NCBI RefSeq assembly: GCF_947507565.1
Contig: NC_089184.1
Location: 310,001-374,000, forward strand
DNA length: 64,000 nucleotides
Direction: 5' to 3'
Source of the DNA: Oscarella lobularis
Lineage: Eukaryota > Porifera > Homoscleromorpha > Homosclerophorida > Oscarellidae
The translations under genes and the position numbers were made by a program. Positions 18,249 to 29,278 of the stretch are shown piece by piece (the stretch's first letter is position 1; every line of letters begins with the position of its first letter). Under the pieces are notes generated by a model. That model searched no databases and was not told where the DNA came from. It was given only the letters and a program-made list of their open reading frames with translations.

Positions 18249-18727
18249 CTACGCAAATTGGAGCATGATCGCATTACTCCAAGACCGGCTGAATCGCTCA
18301 CTTCGATTCGAAGCGAATTCTCGAGCTTTCTTCGCGTCAAACGGCTGAGCGGCGTTGATATGGGTCGGAAACTCGCTCGCGGATGCTCGCGCTGAGCGCC
18401 GTACATAAAATCGCGGTGAAATATGGGTTCTATCACCTAGACCACGCCCATCTTAATAAGGTCTCGTTTGTTTATAGTTTTTTCCGTGTATCTTCCTTAC
18501 CGACGCGAGTTTTCGTACTTCCTCGGGGCTGCAGAAGGGCAGAAGGTCGTCCAAAGCATTACATACCTTGAAAACGCGAATCGGTCGACGAATTTCGGAT
18601 ATTTTTACGGGTTTACGTGCGAATCGTCGAACTCTTTCCACCAGCTCGTCACGAAGTCGAGCTGGCGGCAAAATTTTAGTCTCTTTCCGTCCACGCTAGT
18701 CGATAGAATGTCTTTGCTCGTTTGCAT
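18249..18727 (-). CDS. Unrecognised small protein, about 108 aa
   Basis: Three exons (18617-18727, 18501-18528, 18249-18436) join in consistent phase, with GT donors and AG acceptors, into one frame starting MQTSKDILSTSVDGKRLKFC and ending SWSNAIMLQFA. The product is small and basic, rich in Ser/Arg/Lys, with no signal peptide or membrane segment and no domain I know. Support is only the phase agreement, the ATG and protein-like composition. Another frame in the last exon stays open to 18215, so the model could be wrong. It sits between the F-box/WD40 gene and the flippase gene. Confidence 0.4.
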
Positions 18728-19027
18728 CGGCTCGAAAAGCGGAAAAAAATTGTTTGCAAGGCAACGCGGGTAGGGGATAAATAAACTAACGCGCGTTGTT
18801 TAAATCATGTGATGAATTTCGTGCACCCCGGACGTCCAAAAAGAAAGTTTGCGAGGGAGGCGGCGGAATGTCTGGTTAGAGTCGCTCCTTGATATCTACG
18901 CGGCTATTTACCGACTCTGGCAGACTTCGAAGCATCGTTCTCGCTGCCTGGAAGCGCCGAGCTGTCGACAGAGCCGAAATCGCGACGAGAAACGGGACGA
19001 GAAACGGAAGTATCGAAGGACAACGAA

Positions 19028-22000
19028 ATGACGGAATTCGTCGATGCAGAGGAGACTACAAGCGGAACGAACATCATCAATAGCTCGGAAGAAAGGAAAG
19101 AAGACGAGGAGGAAAGCGAGGGTCGCGTCGTTTTCGCGAATTGTCCCGAAAAACACGTCGAACGCGATTATGACGTAAGAATTCGGCGTACAGTCGTAAA
19201 TTTCGTCGCCAGCTAAGCGCGTGGCGTAGGGAAATCAAATTCGAACGTCGCGCTACACGTGGTACACCTTTTTACCAATCAATTTATTCGAGCAATTTCA
19301 GCGCATTGCGAACGCGTACTTTCTCGTTCTTCTCATTCTTCAGGTTGGAACGTGACACTTCGGATTAATAAAATTAATTAATTAATTAATATTAATACTT
19401 AGGTCATTCCGCAAATTTCCTCATTGAATCCAGTCAGTACAGTAGTCCCTCTTGCTCTGGTACTAAGTGCCACAGCTATCAAAGACGGATACGATGACAT
19501 TGTATTGTTTTCTTTTCTCACACTAATTAACATTAGTTTAGACTGTCTCTATATTTAGGTCAGGCATAGAAGCGATAGAGAAATCAATTGTAGAATGGCT
19601 CGCGTTTTGCGAAGGGATGGGTAATTAAAAATTCAATTACATATCCAATGAAATGTAGACTTGATTGTGGTCTAGTCTTGTTACTGTTCAGTGGAGCGAC
19701 GTTGTCGTGGGAGACGTTCTGGAAGTCAATAACAACGACTTCATAGCAGTAATTGAGCTAGATAGCATTAAACATTATTTTTCAATAATATTTTTTGAGG
19801 CTGATTTGCTGCTTCTTGCCTCGAGTGAAGAAAACGACTTGTGCTACATAGAAACAGCTGAATTAGACGGGTAAGAAGAAAAGAAATAATTAAAAAACAA
19901 CAAGTATCCAACGTACGTACAGAGAAACAAATTTAAAAGTAAGACAAGCATTGGCAGAAACAGCAGCCGAACGAGGAAATTTCGAAAATTTTGAAGGTTA
20001 GAATACACTCCAAAAAATAATATGACGTAATGTTACGGGAACCCCGTGCAAGGTGTGATTTGCTGTGAACCTCCAAATAACAAATTGGATCGATTTGACG
20101 GACGTCTGGAGTGGAAGGGCAAGACGTATTCGCTCAATAACGAGAATATGCTTCTGAGAGTGAGAGCCTTAGGATAGAGGAGAGCCAGGCTTCACTGCTG
20201 GCTTCTCGCTAGGGCTGTCGATTGAGAAACACTCGCAAGATACATGGATTAGTCATATTTGCGGGCCACGACACGAAACTCATGCAAAATAGCGGTGCAC
20301 AAATCCCCTTAGTCATTATCCAGTGTCTTGCACTTTTAAAATTTTCAGGAAAGGCTCCATTTAAACGTACGGGAATTGACAGATTGATGAACCTCTTAGT
20401 TGCAATGGTACAGTATAATAATAATTAAATAATCAATATTTTTAATATTATATAGATTTTTGTCATTCTGTTTGTTCTTTGTCTTATCTGTGCTGTAGCA
20501 AGTTCGCTATGGGAAGCCAGTCAAGGAGACGTAAGTTGAATAAACAGGCTTATTCTTATTGACGTCTAAAACATTGTATTAGGATTTCCAAGTGTACCTT
20601 CCATGGCAATTCAATTCCTCTCACGCAATTGCAACGCTACAATTCTTTTCCTACCTCATTGTGATGAACACATTGGTTCCAATATCGCTTTACGTGAGGT
20701 AAGAAGTCCCTCTTTTGAACAACCCTTTCCAACCGTTTTTTGTGCACGGAACCTCCGTAACGCGACCAGTGAACGTCTCTCACATATAAGCGTTTATCAT
20801 TACTACTATACACTACTTAATAAAAGCTAGAAGATCTTGCAGAGGGGTCTTGGTAGTCAGAGGCGTGACTTTACTAACTATATTTAGTGTTGAAATCATT
20901 CGTCTTGGCTTGAGTTGGCTGATCGATTGGGACGTAAAAATGTATCATCGCGAGTCGGATACTCCGGCCAAAGCGAGAACCACAACGCTCAATGAAGAAC
21001 TCGGGCAAATACAGTACATCTTTTCCGACAAGGCAAGAGAAAGAATCAAATCATAGGCTATTGATCGTCATGGGATATGATTTACAGACGGGAACTCTGA
21101 CGCAAAACGTCATGACGTTTCACATGTGTAGCATTGGCGGAAAAATCTACGGTACGCCAAAAAAAGAAAATTTAGAATATATTTATCAGTTATTTGAAAT
21201 TCAGGTGAAGCTTCCAAGGAGACGGAGGTAGAATCAATCAATTATAATAAAGATAGTTACTCCTATCTACGTCATATTTTTCTAGCCTAAACCTGTGGAC
21301 TTTTCCTTTAATGAGAATTCTGATAGCGACTTTGTTTTCTATGATGAAAAGCTGTTCACAAAATTTCTCGATGCTGATCCGGTTAATTAATTACCATGTA
21401 GTGAATAATTAATTAATATTGATATATTCAAGGACGTTGTAAACTTTTTTCAATTGATTTCATTGTGTCACACCGTAATGCCAGAAGTATCGGAAGTGAA
21501 CGGTGAAAAGGAAAAATATTTCTAAATAACGCTTTCAAATTTATTATTTATATAAAAAAGGAAAGAGAAAGATCATATACCAAGCGCAGTCTCCCGATGA
21601 GGGTGCCTTGGTTTCAGCCGCGAAAAATTTTGGAATGACGTTTTTGAAAAGAGAACAGTCTGACATCATTTTAGAAGTTCATAGTCAAAAAGTGAATTCA
21701 AAACAAACTAGTGACAGTAGAGCGATTTTTTTTTCTAAAGGGGAAATCTGAGGAGCGATTTGAATTATTGGCTATATTGGATTTTGATAACGTGAGAAAG
21801 AGAATGTCGGTTATTGCAAGGGGCCCACTTCCGAGTAAAAGAATTCAAATTCTTTGCAAGGGAGCAGGTACTACAGAGATAATCAATACTGAATTAGTTC
21901 AATTTTTAATTAAACAGATAGTGCCATTTTTGAAAGATTAGCTCCGGAAGAAAAAGAAAACACGGCCACAGTTTTGGAACATCTACACGTATAAACTTGA

Positions 22001-24483
22001 ATTTTTTGATTCGTTATTATTATTATTACGTTTTGCTCTTCTTAGGTTTTTGCTACGGAAGGTTTGAGAACGCTTTGCCTTGCGAGCCGAGACGTCAGCG
22101 AAGAAGAATGGGAAATCTGGAAAGCAAAGCATCACGAAGCCAGGTAAAGAAATAGATTAATTATTTTATTAAATAATTCAGTCTGACGTAGTACTTCGAC
22201 AGTCAATCGAGATGAAAAGCTTAGTGACGTACGTTCAGTGTATTAATTGCATATGAGGTTTAATTGTTTTGGAGAAAGGTCTACGAGGAAATGGAAAAGA
22301 ATTTTAAACTTCTCGGAGTGACGGCGGTCGAGGACAAACTTCAGGACGGCGTACCGGAAGCAATAGCTCGTCTTGCGCATGTACACTTATATATGTATAT
22401 ATATAAATCAAATAAATCAATGAATATTAAGGCTGCTATAAAAATTTGGGTTTTGACGGGCGATAAAGAAGGTGGGGATGATAAAATAAGATTTCATGGA
22501 ATATCGTTTCGATTTTTTTATGTCGATTCAGAAACTGCAATCAATATTGGCTATTCGTGCCGACTCTTGACGCCCCAAATGAAAGATCCTCTCATCATGA
22601 GAGGCCGCGACAAGAAAACGGTGAAAGCGTCACTGGAGGAATTCCATAAAACAATAACCGACGAACTGAGACGAGCAAAAGGATTGGCCCAAGGCGAAGA
22701 CGTTGCCGACTGTCCCGTTGATTCATCTGGCTTCGAGGTAAAATCATAGCAAAGAAGTAGACGGTCCCTCACAGCCTTTATAATAGATTGTTTTTTTAGC
22801 GTGAAGGTGTTGATGTTACTGATGGAATAGGGGATGACGAGCCTTCTTTTGCGCTCGTTGTAAACGGATTCAGCTTGGTGGGCAATTAATCGGGTTTTTT
22901 TCAATTCAATAATTTTATTTTTTTATTAATTATAGACGTACGCGTTGGAAGACGACTTGAAGGATTTGTTCTTCAAGACGGCGTCTCTTTGCAAGGCGGT
23001 CATCTGCTGCAGAGTGACGCCACTTCAAAAGGTAATCAGATTCTTATTATGCAAGGATACGAGATATTTCTCTAATTAAGGCGGAAGTTGTCAAACTTGT
23101 GAAGAAAAAGGCGAACGCTATTACTCTCGCCATTGGAGACGGGGCCAATGACGTCAGCATGATCAAAGGTAAATAGAATATGAAGAGATGAATTTTGTTG
23201 CATTGAGAATTCAGCCGCTCACATTGGAGTTGGCATCAGCGGAAAAGAGGGAAGACAGGCTGTTCTATCCAGCGACTATTCTCTGGCTCAGTTTAGGTAA
23301 TTTAATAATTTATTATTCATTCCTTCCTTCGAGCTGTTTTTTTTCTACTAAGATATCTGGAACGATTGTTATTAATTCACGGGCGCTGGTCATACATGCG
23401 AATGGCGAAATTTCTGACGTACTTTTTCTATAAGAACTTCGCCTTTACGGTTTGTCAATTCTGGTACGCTTGGTTCTGCGCTTTTTCCGCTCAGGTAAAT
23501 GAAACAAAAAGGCTATAGGGGTCCGTTTACAAAACACAATTTCTAGACTGTTTACGATGATTGGTTCATTACGTTATACAACGTCATTTTCACGTCGTTA
23601 CCCGTATTGGCTTTGGGAATATTCGAACAGGTAAAAAGAGAAGTTTTTGTTGAAGAATTTTCGCGAAGCAACTTTTTTTTTGTCTAGGACATTCCCGAAG
23701 AAAAGTGTCTCCGGTATCCCAAACTCTACGTTCCCGGCCAGCAGAATCGTCTCTTCAACAAAAAGATCTTTCTCATGAGTTTATTATACGGCGCTCTGGC
23801 GTCGGCCGGCCTCTTTTTCATTGGCTACGGCTTCTTCAGCGATTCGATCGACTCAAACGGAAGAGACTCAAGCGGCGTCGACGTCTTTGGTGACGCTCTA
23901 GCCGGCACTCTCGTATTCGTCGTCAATTTTCAAGTGAGTGTCGTCAAACCTAAAAAAATGACGCGACGAATTTTTTTAGATTGGGCTCGAGACGTTTTAT
24001 TGGACGTGGCTGTCTCATTTCTTCACGTGGGGAAGCATTGCCGCTTGGTTTGCCTTTATGTTCGTTCTCTACGGTCCCGGGCTTTCGTCTCTCTTTCCCG
24101 CTATCTTTCCGTCCGGTGCCACCGCTCCCTACGTTTGCTCTCTCACCCAATTCTGGCTCTTTCTCTTCGTCGCCTTGGCCGTCTGTCTAGCCGTCACAGT
24201 CACCGTAAAATATCTCTTCAGCGTCTTTTCTCCGACGCTCATTGAGCTCGTACGTAAAGACCACGGTTTGGAGTGCTATACGTGCGCCAAATCGATCGTC
24301 CAAGCGGAAGCTCCGGTCGCTCCGGCGACGCCACGAGTTGAGAGACAATCTACAATCAGAGGAACGGGATACGCCTTTTCTCAAGAGCCTGGCTTTGGAA
24401 GCATGATTATGGACGGGAGGCTGTCCGTCATGGCAAGTCGCGATGAGGAGGACGTGGATTCTATTGGGCCAATTGTTACCTAG
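19028..24483 (+). CDS. ATP8B: P4-ATPase phospholipid flippase, ATP8B type
   Basis: Moves aminophospholipids from the outer to the inner leaflet of plasma or endosomal membranes, normally with a CDC50 partner. Start ATG at 19028 opens an acidic N-tail. Then come [20 protein letters not shown] (TM1 entry), [10 protein letters not shown] with RHRSDREIN, the TM4 signature PISLYVS, and the phosphorylation motif DKTGTLTQN, split by an intron at 21033-21087. Further motifs are [37 protein letters not shown] (near 23140) and [17 protein letters not shown]. The last membrane segments lie between 23400 and 24230. The tail [14 protein letters not shown] matches the ATP8B group more than ATP8A. All residues needed for the transport cycle look intact. 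More than twenty exons; the boundary of the exon near 22440 is approximate. It converges on the HisB gene. Confidence 0.93.
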
Positions 24484-24681
24484 ATGCACTGATTCTTTGA
24501 CACGCTGCTTTTTAGATGTCCTATATTTTAGCTGCACTTGTGTCGACGCTGCTGATCAAAAGCGCACTACTTTTGATTAGTGACACATTCAAAATATATA
24601 ACCCTGAGAAAACCCATACTAAAAGCCCCGCCCCCATGCAAATAAGATTCAACATATAAATAATTCGTTTTTATTTTCTAT

Positions 24682-25272
24682 CTAGATGACTCCTTTTGTG
24701 CTTGGTATGCCTGCCGTCGTATCTGTTCTCACAGCTGCTCGTAGAGCGAGAGCCAGCGCTTTGAACGACGCCTCGGCCCTGTGATGATCATTTCTTCCCT
24801 TTATGACGTCAACGTGCAACGTAATCAAAGCGGAAGTGGCGAATGACGTCAAAAAGTGCGGCAACATTTCGCACGACAACGATCCGATTTTTTCCCTCTT
24901 CAATTCCAAATTGACGTCTGCATACGGGCGTCCGGAGATATCAACAACGGCTCGAGATAGCGATTCGTCGAGTGGAGCGTAAGCGTGGCCAAATCGAGCG
25001 ATTCCGCGCTTATCGGCGAGCGCCGCCTTGAACGCGAGCCCGAGAACGATTGCGCAGTCCTCGACGCTGTGATGATCGTCGACGTGAAGATCGCCAACGC
25101 ATTTTAGGCGCAAATCGAAGCGCGAGTGCTTCGATAGGGCCGTTAGCATGTGATCGAGAAATCCGATGCCCGTATCGATGTCGCTCGTGCCCGTGCCGTC
25201 AAGATCGAGTCGAATAGAGATGTCCGTCTCGTTGGTTTTTCTCGAAATCGTCGAAACACGTGGAGAAGACAT
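24682..25272 (-). CDS. HIS3/hisB: Imidazoleglycerol-phosphate dehydratase (histidine biosynthesis)
   Basis: Catalyses removal of water from imidazole glycerol phosphate to give imidazole acetol phosphate, step six or seven of histidine synthesis. A single 196-aa exon covers the whole family length (fungal and bacterial monofunctional enzymes are about 195-220 aa). Both metal-binding repeats are present: [14 protein letters not shown] near residue 65 and [18 protein letters not shown] near residue 160. So are [20 protein letters not shown] and the typical C-terminus IPSTKGVI. No stop, frameshift or missing metal ligand is seen, so it looks functional. Animals are generally histidine auxotrophs. 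There is no intron, unlike most neighbours, yet it sits between animal genes, 47 bp from the CFAP53 start. Base composition is moderately GC-rich, like nearby exons. No other histidine gene is in the window. Confidence 0.95.
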   Translation of the reverse strand: MSSPRVSTISRKTNETDISIRLDLDGTGTSDIDTGIGFLDHMLTALSKHSRFDLRLKCVGDLHVDDHHSVEDCAIVLGLAFKAALADKRGIARFGHAYAPLDESLSRAVVDISGRPYADVNLELKREKIGSLSCEMLPHFLTSFATSALITLHVDVIKGRNDHHRAEASFKALALALRAAVRTDTTAGIPSTKGVI

Positions 25273-25319
25273 TGTTGCCAGCCTATCCGGGGGCCGGGTT
25301 AACGCACACTAATCTCGTC
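25273..25319. promoter_or_regulatory. 47-bp intergenic region between HisB and CFAP53 start codons
   Basis: The shortest head-to-head gap in the window. It is GC-rich (a CCGGGGGCCGGG-like core near 25287-25298) and has no TATA box. Both genes probably use one bidirectional promoter, with leaders overlapping or very short. Confidence 0.45.
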
Positions 25320-28085
25320 ATGGCGACAGCAACGAAACGTCGCGTCCGCGAAAGTCACGGTCCTACGCCTCATTCCGTGGCCATAGTAGGCTCTTTTCGT
25401 TGCAATTCGCACTGATTCAAATGTTCGACGTGTGCCCAGTTTGCTCGGCCCCCTCTCACGCGTCCCGCCGAACATTTGATTCTCGAGCGACGAAAACGCG
25501 AGGAAATACGCGACATTGCCGACTCGCACGTCCACTACAACAAACAAGCCGACCTAAAGGTGAGCCAAAACGACAATAGAAGGCGCCAAAAGGCGACGTT
25601 TCACGCACGCAGTCGACATGGGAAAAATCGACGGATAAAAAGATACAGAGAAACACGGTGAATCGGCGCGTGGACGGCCTTCTCAAGCAGGCAGAAACCC
25701 ATCTCAATATCAGACGTCAAAAGTAAGAAAAAAAGAGTAGAATTCGGAAGGATTAATTTAATAATTGAATCTATAATTAAAACTAGGTATAAATATAAAC
25801 TTTCTTATTTAATATTGATAAATATCTAATAAAAATCTTGTCGAATAACTAATTAAAACTAGGTATAATATTTAATATTGATAAATTACCTAAGTATAAA
25901 TTTATTATAATAACTAATATGAATCCTATTGATTAAATAATTAAAACTAGGTATAAATATAGACTTTCTTATTTAATATTAATAAATATCTAATAAAAAT
26001 CTTATCAATTAACTAATTAAAACTAGATATAAATAACCTAAGTATAAATTTATTACTAATATGAATCTTATCAAATAAATAATCATATACTAATAGAGTT
26101 TCTTATCTAATATCAGACTCCGCGATTTGCTGGCAAGCGAGGAGGAATTCTATTTGGAAGAAATGCTCTCGAAAGAGGAGACGGTTTTAGAGCGGCAAGC
26201 TCGAATGCGCGAACGCGCAAAGGAACTCAAAGAGCGACGCGAAACGGAACGACGTAAGATCGTCGAAGAGAAACTGGATCGTAAGTGGCGCGACGAGTGC
26301 GAGGAAGTGCGCGCGGTAATGAGTCAGCGTCATCGCGACGAAATCTTCGCGGATCGCGAGGAGCAAGTGCGACGCAAAGAGGCGACGAAACGCGAGGAAC
26401 GTCGCGTGGATCGAATGTACGCCGACCTATGGGAAGCGGATAAACGAGCGAAGGAGAGGAGAGAGGAAATGGAAGCGGCGGCGAAACGAGACCGAAATCA
26501 AGAGATGGTTAAGGTTTTGGAAATTCAAATGGCTGCGTTGGACGTGCAGAGAAATGAGGAGAAGAAGCTTAAGGAACAAGAGGCTGAATTGCTTGTAAGT
26601 TGCGTCGTTTTTGGGATTTGATTTATTTGTTTTTGGCGCGCGTAGAAGGAGGAGAGAGAGCTGAGGAAGTTGGAGGATCGACGGAGACGGGAGGAGAAAT
26701 TGGAAGGGCAGCAGGAAATGAGAAAAATGCTCGCTCTTTCATTAAAAATGAAGATGAAGAAACAGGTAAGAAAAAGAGTCGACGCGCGCGAGAGAGAATT
26801 CTTCAGATCCTCTCTATTTGAGGCGAGAGAAATTCAAGAAGAATTGGCAATCGATATGAAGATTCTAGAGGAGATATTGGAGCAGACAAGAAACGAAGCT
26901 CAGTCTCAGTTACAAAGAAAGGTAAATAGATTCAAATTCCTTACATGTACGTACTCCCAATTATTTTAAACCTACATGACGTCAACTATACAGTATCTAC
27001 GAATGAGATTCTAGTGTAAAAATCCCTTAGTTCTGGTTCTGAGATTGTCTGTGTACACAGAAGACCACTGTTTTGTTTTAAATTCTTTACATGTACGTAC
27101 TGTACTCCCAATTTAGTATGTGATAAACATTGTAACCTTACATGACGTCAAGGGAAGTATATCTACGTATATATAAGATTCTAATGAGATTCTAGTGTAG
27201 AGGACTGACTCCTTGGTATAGTGAAACGGGCAGAGATTTTCTGGTTCTAAGGTCGTCTGTGTATATAGTTTCGTTATGCTACTGTACTGTATACATTTTA
27301 ACTAAAGAAGACCGAGTTTTGTCTTCACTTCCTAGAAAGAGCTGCGAGAGGAAATGACGCGATATCGCGATTATTTGCGAGAAGTTCGAGAAGAAGAGAA
27401 GCGAAAGGAAAAAGAATTGGACGACTTATTGAATGCGGAAGTAAGAGAAAGAATGAATCCTTACGTTTTACGTTCTTATTCGTCACGGAATAGGTGGAAA
27501 AAACGTGGCAGAAACGAGTCGCCCAATGGAAAATCGAGAAACAAGCGCGAGATCGACTGATGAAAGACGTTTTGGCGGCTCGAGAGCAACAAATCAAAGA
27601 GAGACGTAAATAGAACGCTCCTCCCCTGGCGCCAGAAACAAATGTTTTTTCTTTATTTGCATTAGTTGAACTAAATCGACGAGAGCAGGAAGAAGCCAGG
27701 AAAGAGAGGGAAGAGATCCTGCGCAATATTGAGGAACATAAACAATTGGAAGCCGAACAGATGGAAGTCACAAAACGAGTATGTGGAAGCGAAACAATAA
27801 TACCTATGAACTCTATCTCTCTTTTAGACGGCGAAGCGCTATCAAAGCGATTTACTCGAACAGGCGAAATACCAAAACATGTTCAAAGAACGCGAGAAAA
27901 AGGAAATCGAATTGGAATTCGCTCGCGGACAGGTACGACTGAAAAAATAAATAAGTAGACTATTCGAAAAAATACGTCCCGTCCGATATAAACAGGATGC
28001 TGAAAGGGAGTATCAAAAAAAGCTACAGACCGTCCTAAACGGCAAGTCTTCGTCGATGAGACCGCATCCAATGAAGAGGTACTGA
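25320..28085 (+). CDS. CFAP53: Cilia- and flagella-associated protein 53 (CCDC11)
   Basis: Microtubule inner protein of motile cilia, needed for left-right asymmetry in vertebrates. Exon 1 (MATATKRRVRESHGPTPHSV) matches the GPTPxxVxIV N-terminus of vertebrate CFAP53. A 63-nt intron follows, then a long charged alpha-helical region rich in Arg, Glu and Lys. This region includes RLRDLLASEEEFYLEEMLSK, ERQARMRERAKELKERRETE and ELDDLLNAE, the TPH/trichohyalin-like signature of the family. The C-terminus SSSMRPHPMKRY resembles the HPMRKA end of CFAP53. Stop at 28083-28085. Introns at 25730-26115 and 26925-27330 are unusually long and internally repeated. The 3' end is 29 bp from the stop of the WD40 gene on the other strand. 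Confidence 0.9.
25775..26105. repeat. AT-rich intronic tandem duplication, about 155-bp unit
   Basis: Within an intron of CFAP53. The stretch beginning AATTAAAACTAGGTATAAAT near 25778 recurs near 25938. Both copies continue with TTCTTATTTAATATT and AATATCTAATAAAAATCTT, and both are followed by a segment with CCTAAGTATAAATTTATTA (about 25890 and 26038). Copies differ by substitutions and small gaps. Almost pure AT. No open frame. Confidence 0.75.
26930..27265. repeat. Second intronic tandem duplication in CFAP53, about 150-170-bp unit
   Basis: TTACATGTACGTACT near 26940 recurs near 27087. TACATGACGTCAA, GAATGAGATTCTAGTGTA or TAATGAGATTCTAGTGTA, and CTGGTTCTnAGnTnGTCTGTGTA then follow in the same order in both copies. 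The unit is unrelated to the AT-rich repeat in the upstream intron. Each unit contains a GACGTCA word. Confidence 0.7.
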
Positions 28086-28114
28086 TGATCATGTTAACAC
28101 TATTTACATCTACT

Positions 28115-29278
28115 CTACGATATTGTACACTTCTGATACCAACTCTCCCTAACCGAACCGTTTTTTCTCTTTCGTTTCAACGTTCCCTTAACGTCCCACA
28201 CGCGCACGGTCTGATCGCGAGACGACGCGGCGAGATAACGTCCGTCCGGCGTAATGTCGCACGAGAGTATTTTGTCCTCGTGTCCGCTGAGAATTTCGAG
28301 TAAATCGCCGCTTCCCGTGTCCCAGAGACGCACGAAACGATCCTGCGAGGCGGTGACGATGCGCGTGCCGTCCTCGCTGAAAGCGATCGACGAGACGACG
28401 TCGTCGTGACCGTCGAGCGACATTCGACTGTGCCCCGTTTCGATGTCCCACAAGAGCACGGTGCCGTCGCTCGATGCGGACGCGAGCACGGTGCCGCGTT
28501 CGTCGAATCGGCACACGTTCACGTCCGACGAGTGATCTTCGGCGACGGCGACGTTGCGACCTGTCGTCGTCGTCCACAGTCGAACGGTGCAGTCGGACGA
28601 ACAGGAGGCGATCGTTCGACCGTCGGGCGAAAACGAACACGACGTCACCCAGCCGTCGTGTCCGCGCAGAACGTGCGCGCACTCGCCCGTTCGCACGTCC
28701 CAAACGCGCACCGTCCCGTCGAACGAACCCGAGCACACCGATCGCGAATCCGGCGAGAATTCGCACGTGACGACGGCGTCGTCGTGTCCGATTAGAGTCG
28801 ATCCGGTCGACTCTAATCGATCCACATCCCAAAGTCGTACCGTTTTGTCGTGCGAGCAAGTGGCCAATTGATTTCCCTCGGCGTTGAACGTGCATTTCCA
28901 CACGGTCTGCGTGTGTCCGTGCAGCGCCTCCGAACGCGTCGGCGGCGCGCCGTCGTTGATCCACACCTGCACTCTCGCGTCGACGCCACACGACGCGATG
29001 AGACCGCCGTCGGGCGGCGGCGAATAGGCGACGCACGTCGTGCCGCCCGGGTGCCAGTTGTCGAGTCGATAGATGAGGTTGCCGTCGACGGCACCCCATA
29101 GGGATACGGAGCCGTCGTCGCACGCTGAACAGAGCGTCGCTTCGATGGGCGAGAAGACGACGTGTCGTACGGCGTCGTCGTGACGAAGGGTGTGGATTGG
29201 ATCGCGTACGGCGTTCGTTAGGAGTTGTTTCGTGTGTATTTCGGCACGCTCGTCCATATCCAAATCAAAGGCCTCCAT
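28115..29278 (-). CDS. Intronless WD40-repeat protein, 387 aa
   Basis: A single exon codes for about seven to eight WD40 blades and little else, predicting one beta-propeller. Blades are easy to see: HDDAVRHVVFSPIEATLCSA, GHTQTVWKCTFNAEGNQLAT, GHDDAVVTCEFSPDSRSVCS, GHDGWVTSCSFSPDGRTIAS, GHDDVVSSIAFSEDGTRIVT and GHEDKILSCDITPDGRYLAA, mostly ending in VRLWD or VRVWD. A basic tail follows (KGTLKRKRKNGSVRES). The regular blades resemble WDSUB1-like and bacterial-type WD40 proteins, but no SAM or U-box domain follows. It is GC-rich with strong TCG/CGA codon use. Lack of introns in an intron-dense region suggests a retrocopy or transferred gene, but this is inference. Function unknown, probably a protein-interaction scaffold. 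Confidence 0.85.
   Translation of the reverse strand: MEAFDLDMDERAEIHTKQLLTNAVRDPIHTLRHDDAVRHVVFSPIEATLCSACDDGSVSLWGAVDGNLIYRLDNWHPGGTTCVAYSPPPDGGLIASCGVDARVQVWINDGAPPTRSEALHGHTQTVWKCTFNAEGNQLATCSHDKTVRLWDVDRLESTGSTLIGHDDAVVTCEFSPDSRSVCSGSFDGTVRVWDVRTGECAHVLRGHDGWVTSCSFSPDGRTIASCSSDCTVRLWTTTTGRNVAVAEDHSSDVNVCRFDERGTVLASASSDGTVLLWDIETGHSRMSLDGHDDVVSSIAFSEDGTRIVTASQDRFVRLWDTGSGDLLEILSGHEDKILSCDITPDGRYLAASSRDQTVRVWDVKGTLKRKRKNGSVRESWYQKCTIS

Noticed and set aside
28188-29123. 311-codon Arg-rich frame on the minus strand
   Set aside because: Out-of-frame shadow of the intronless WD40 gene; extreme Arg content comes from shifted TCG/CGA codons.
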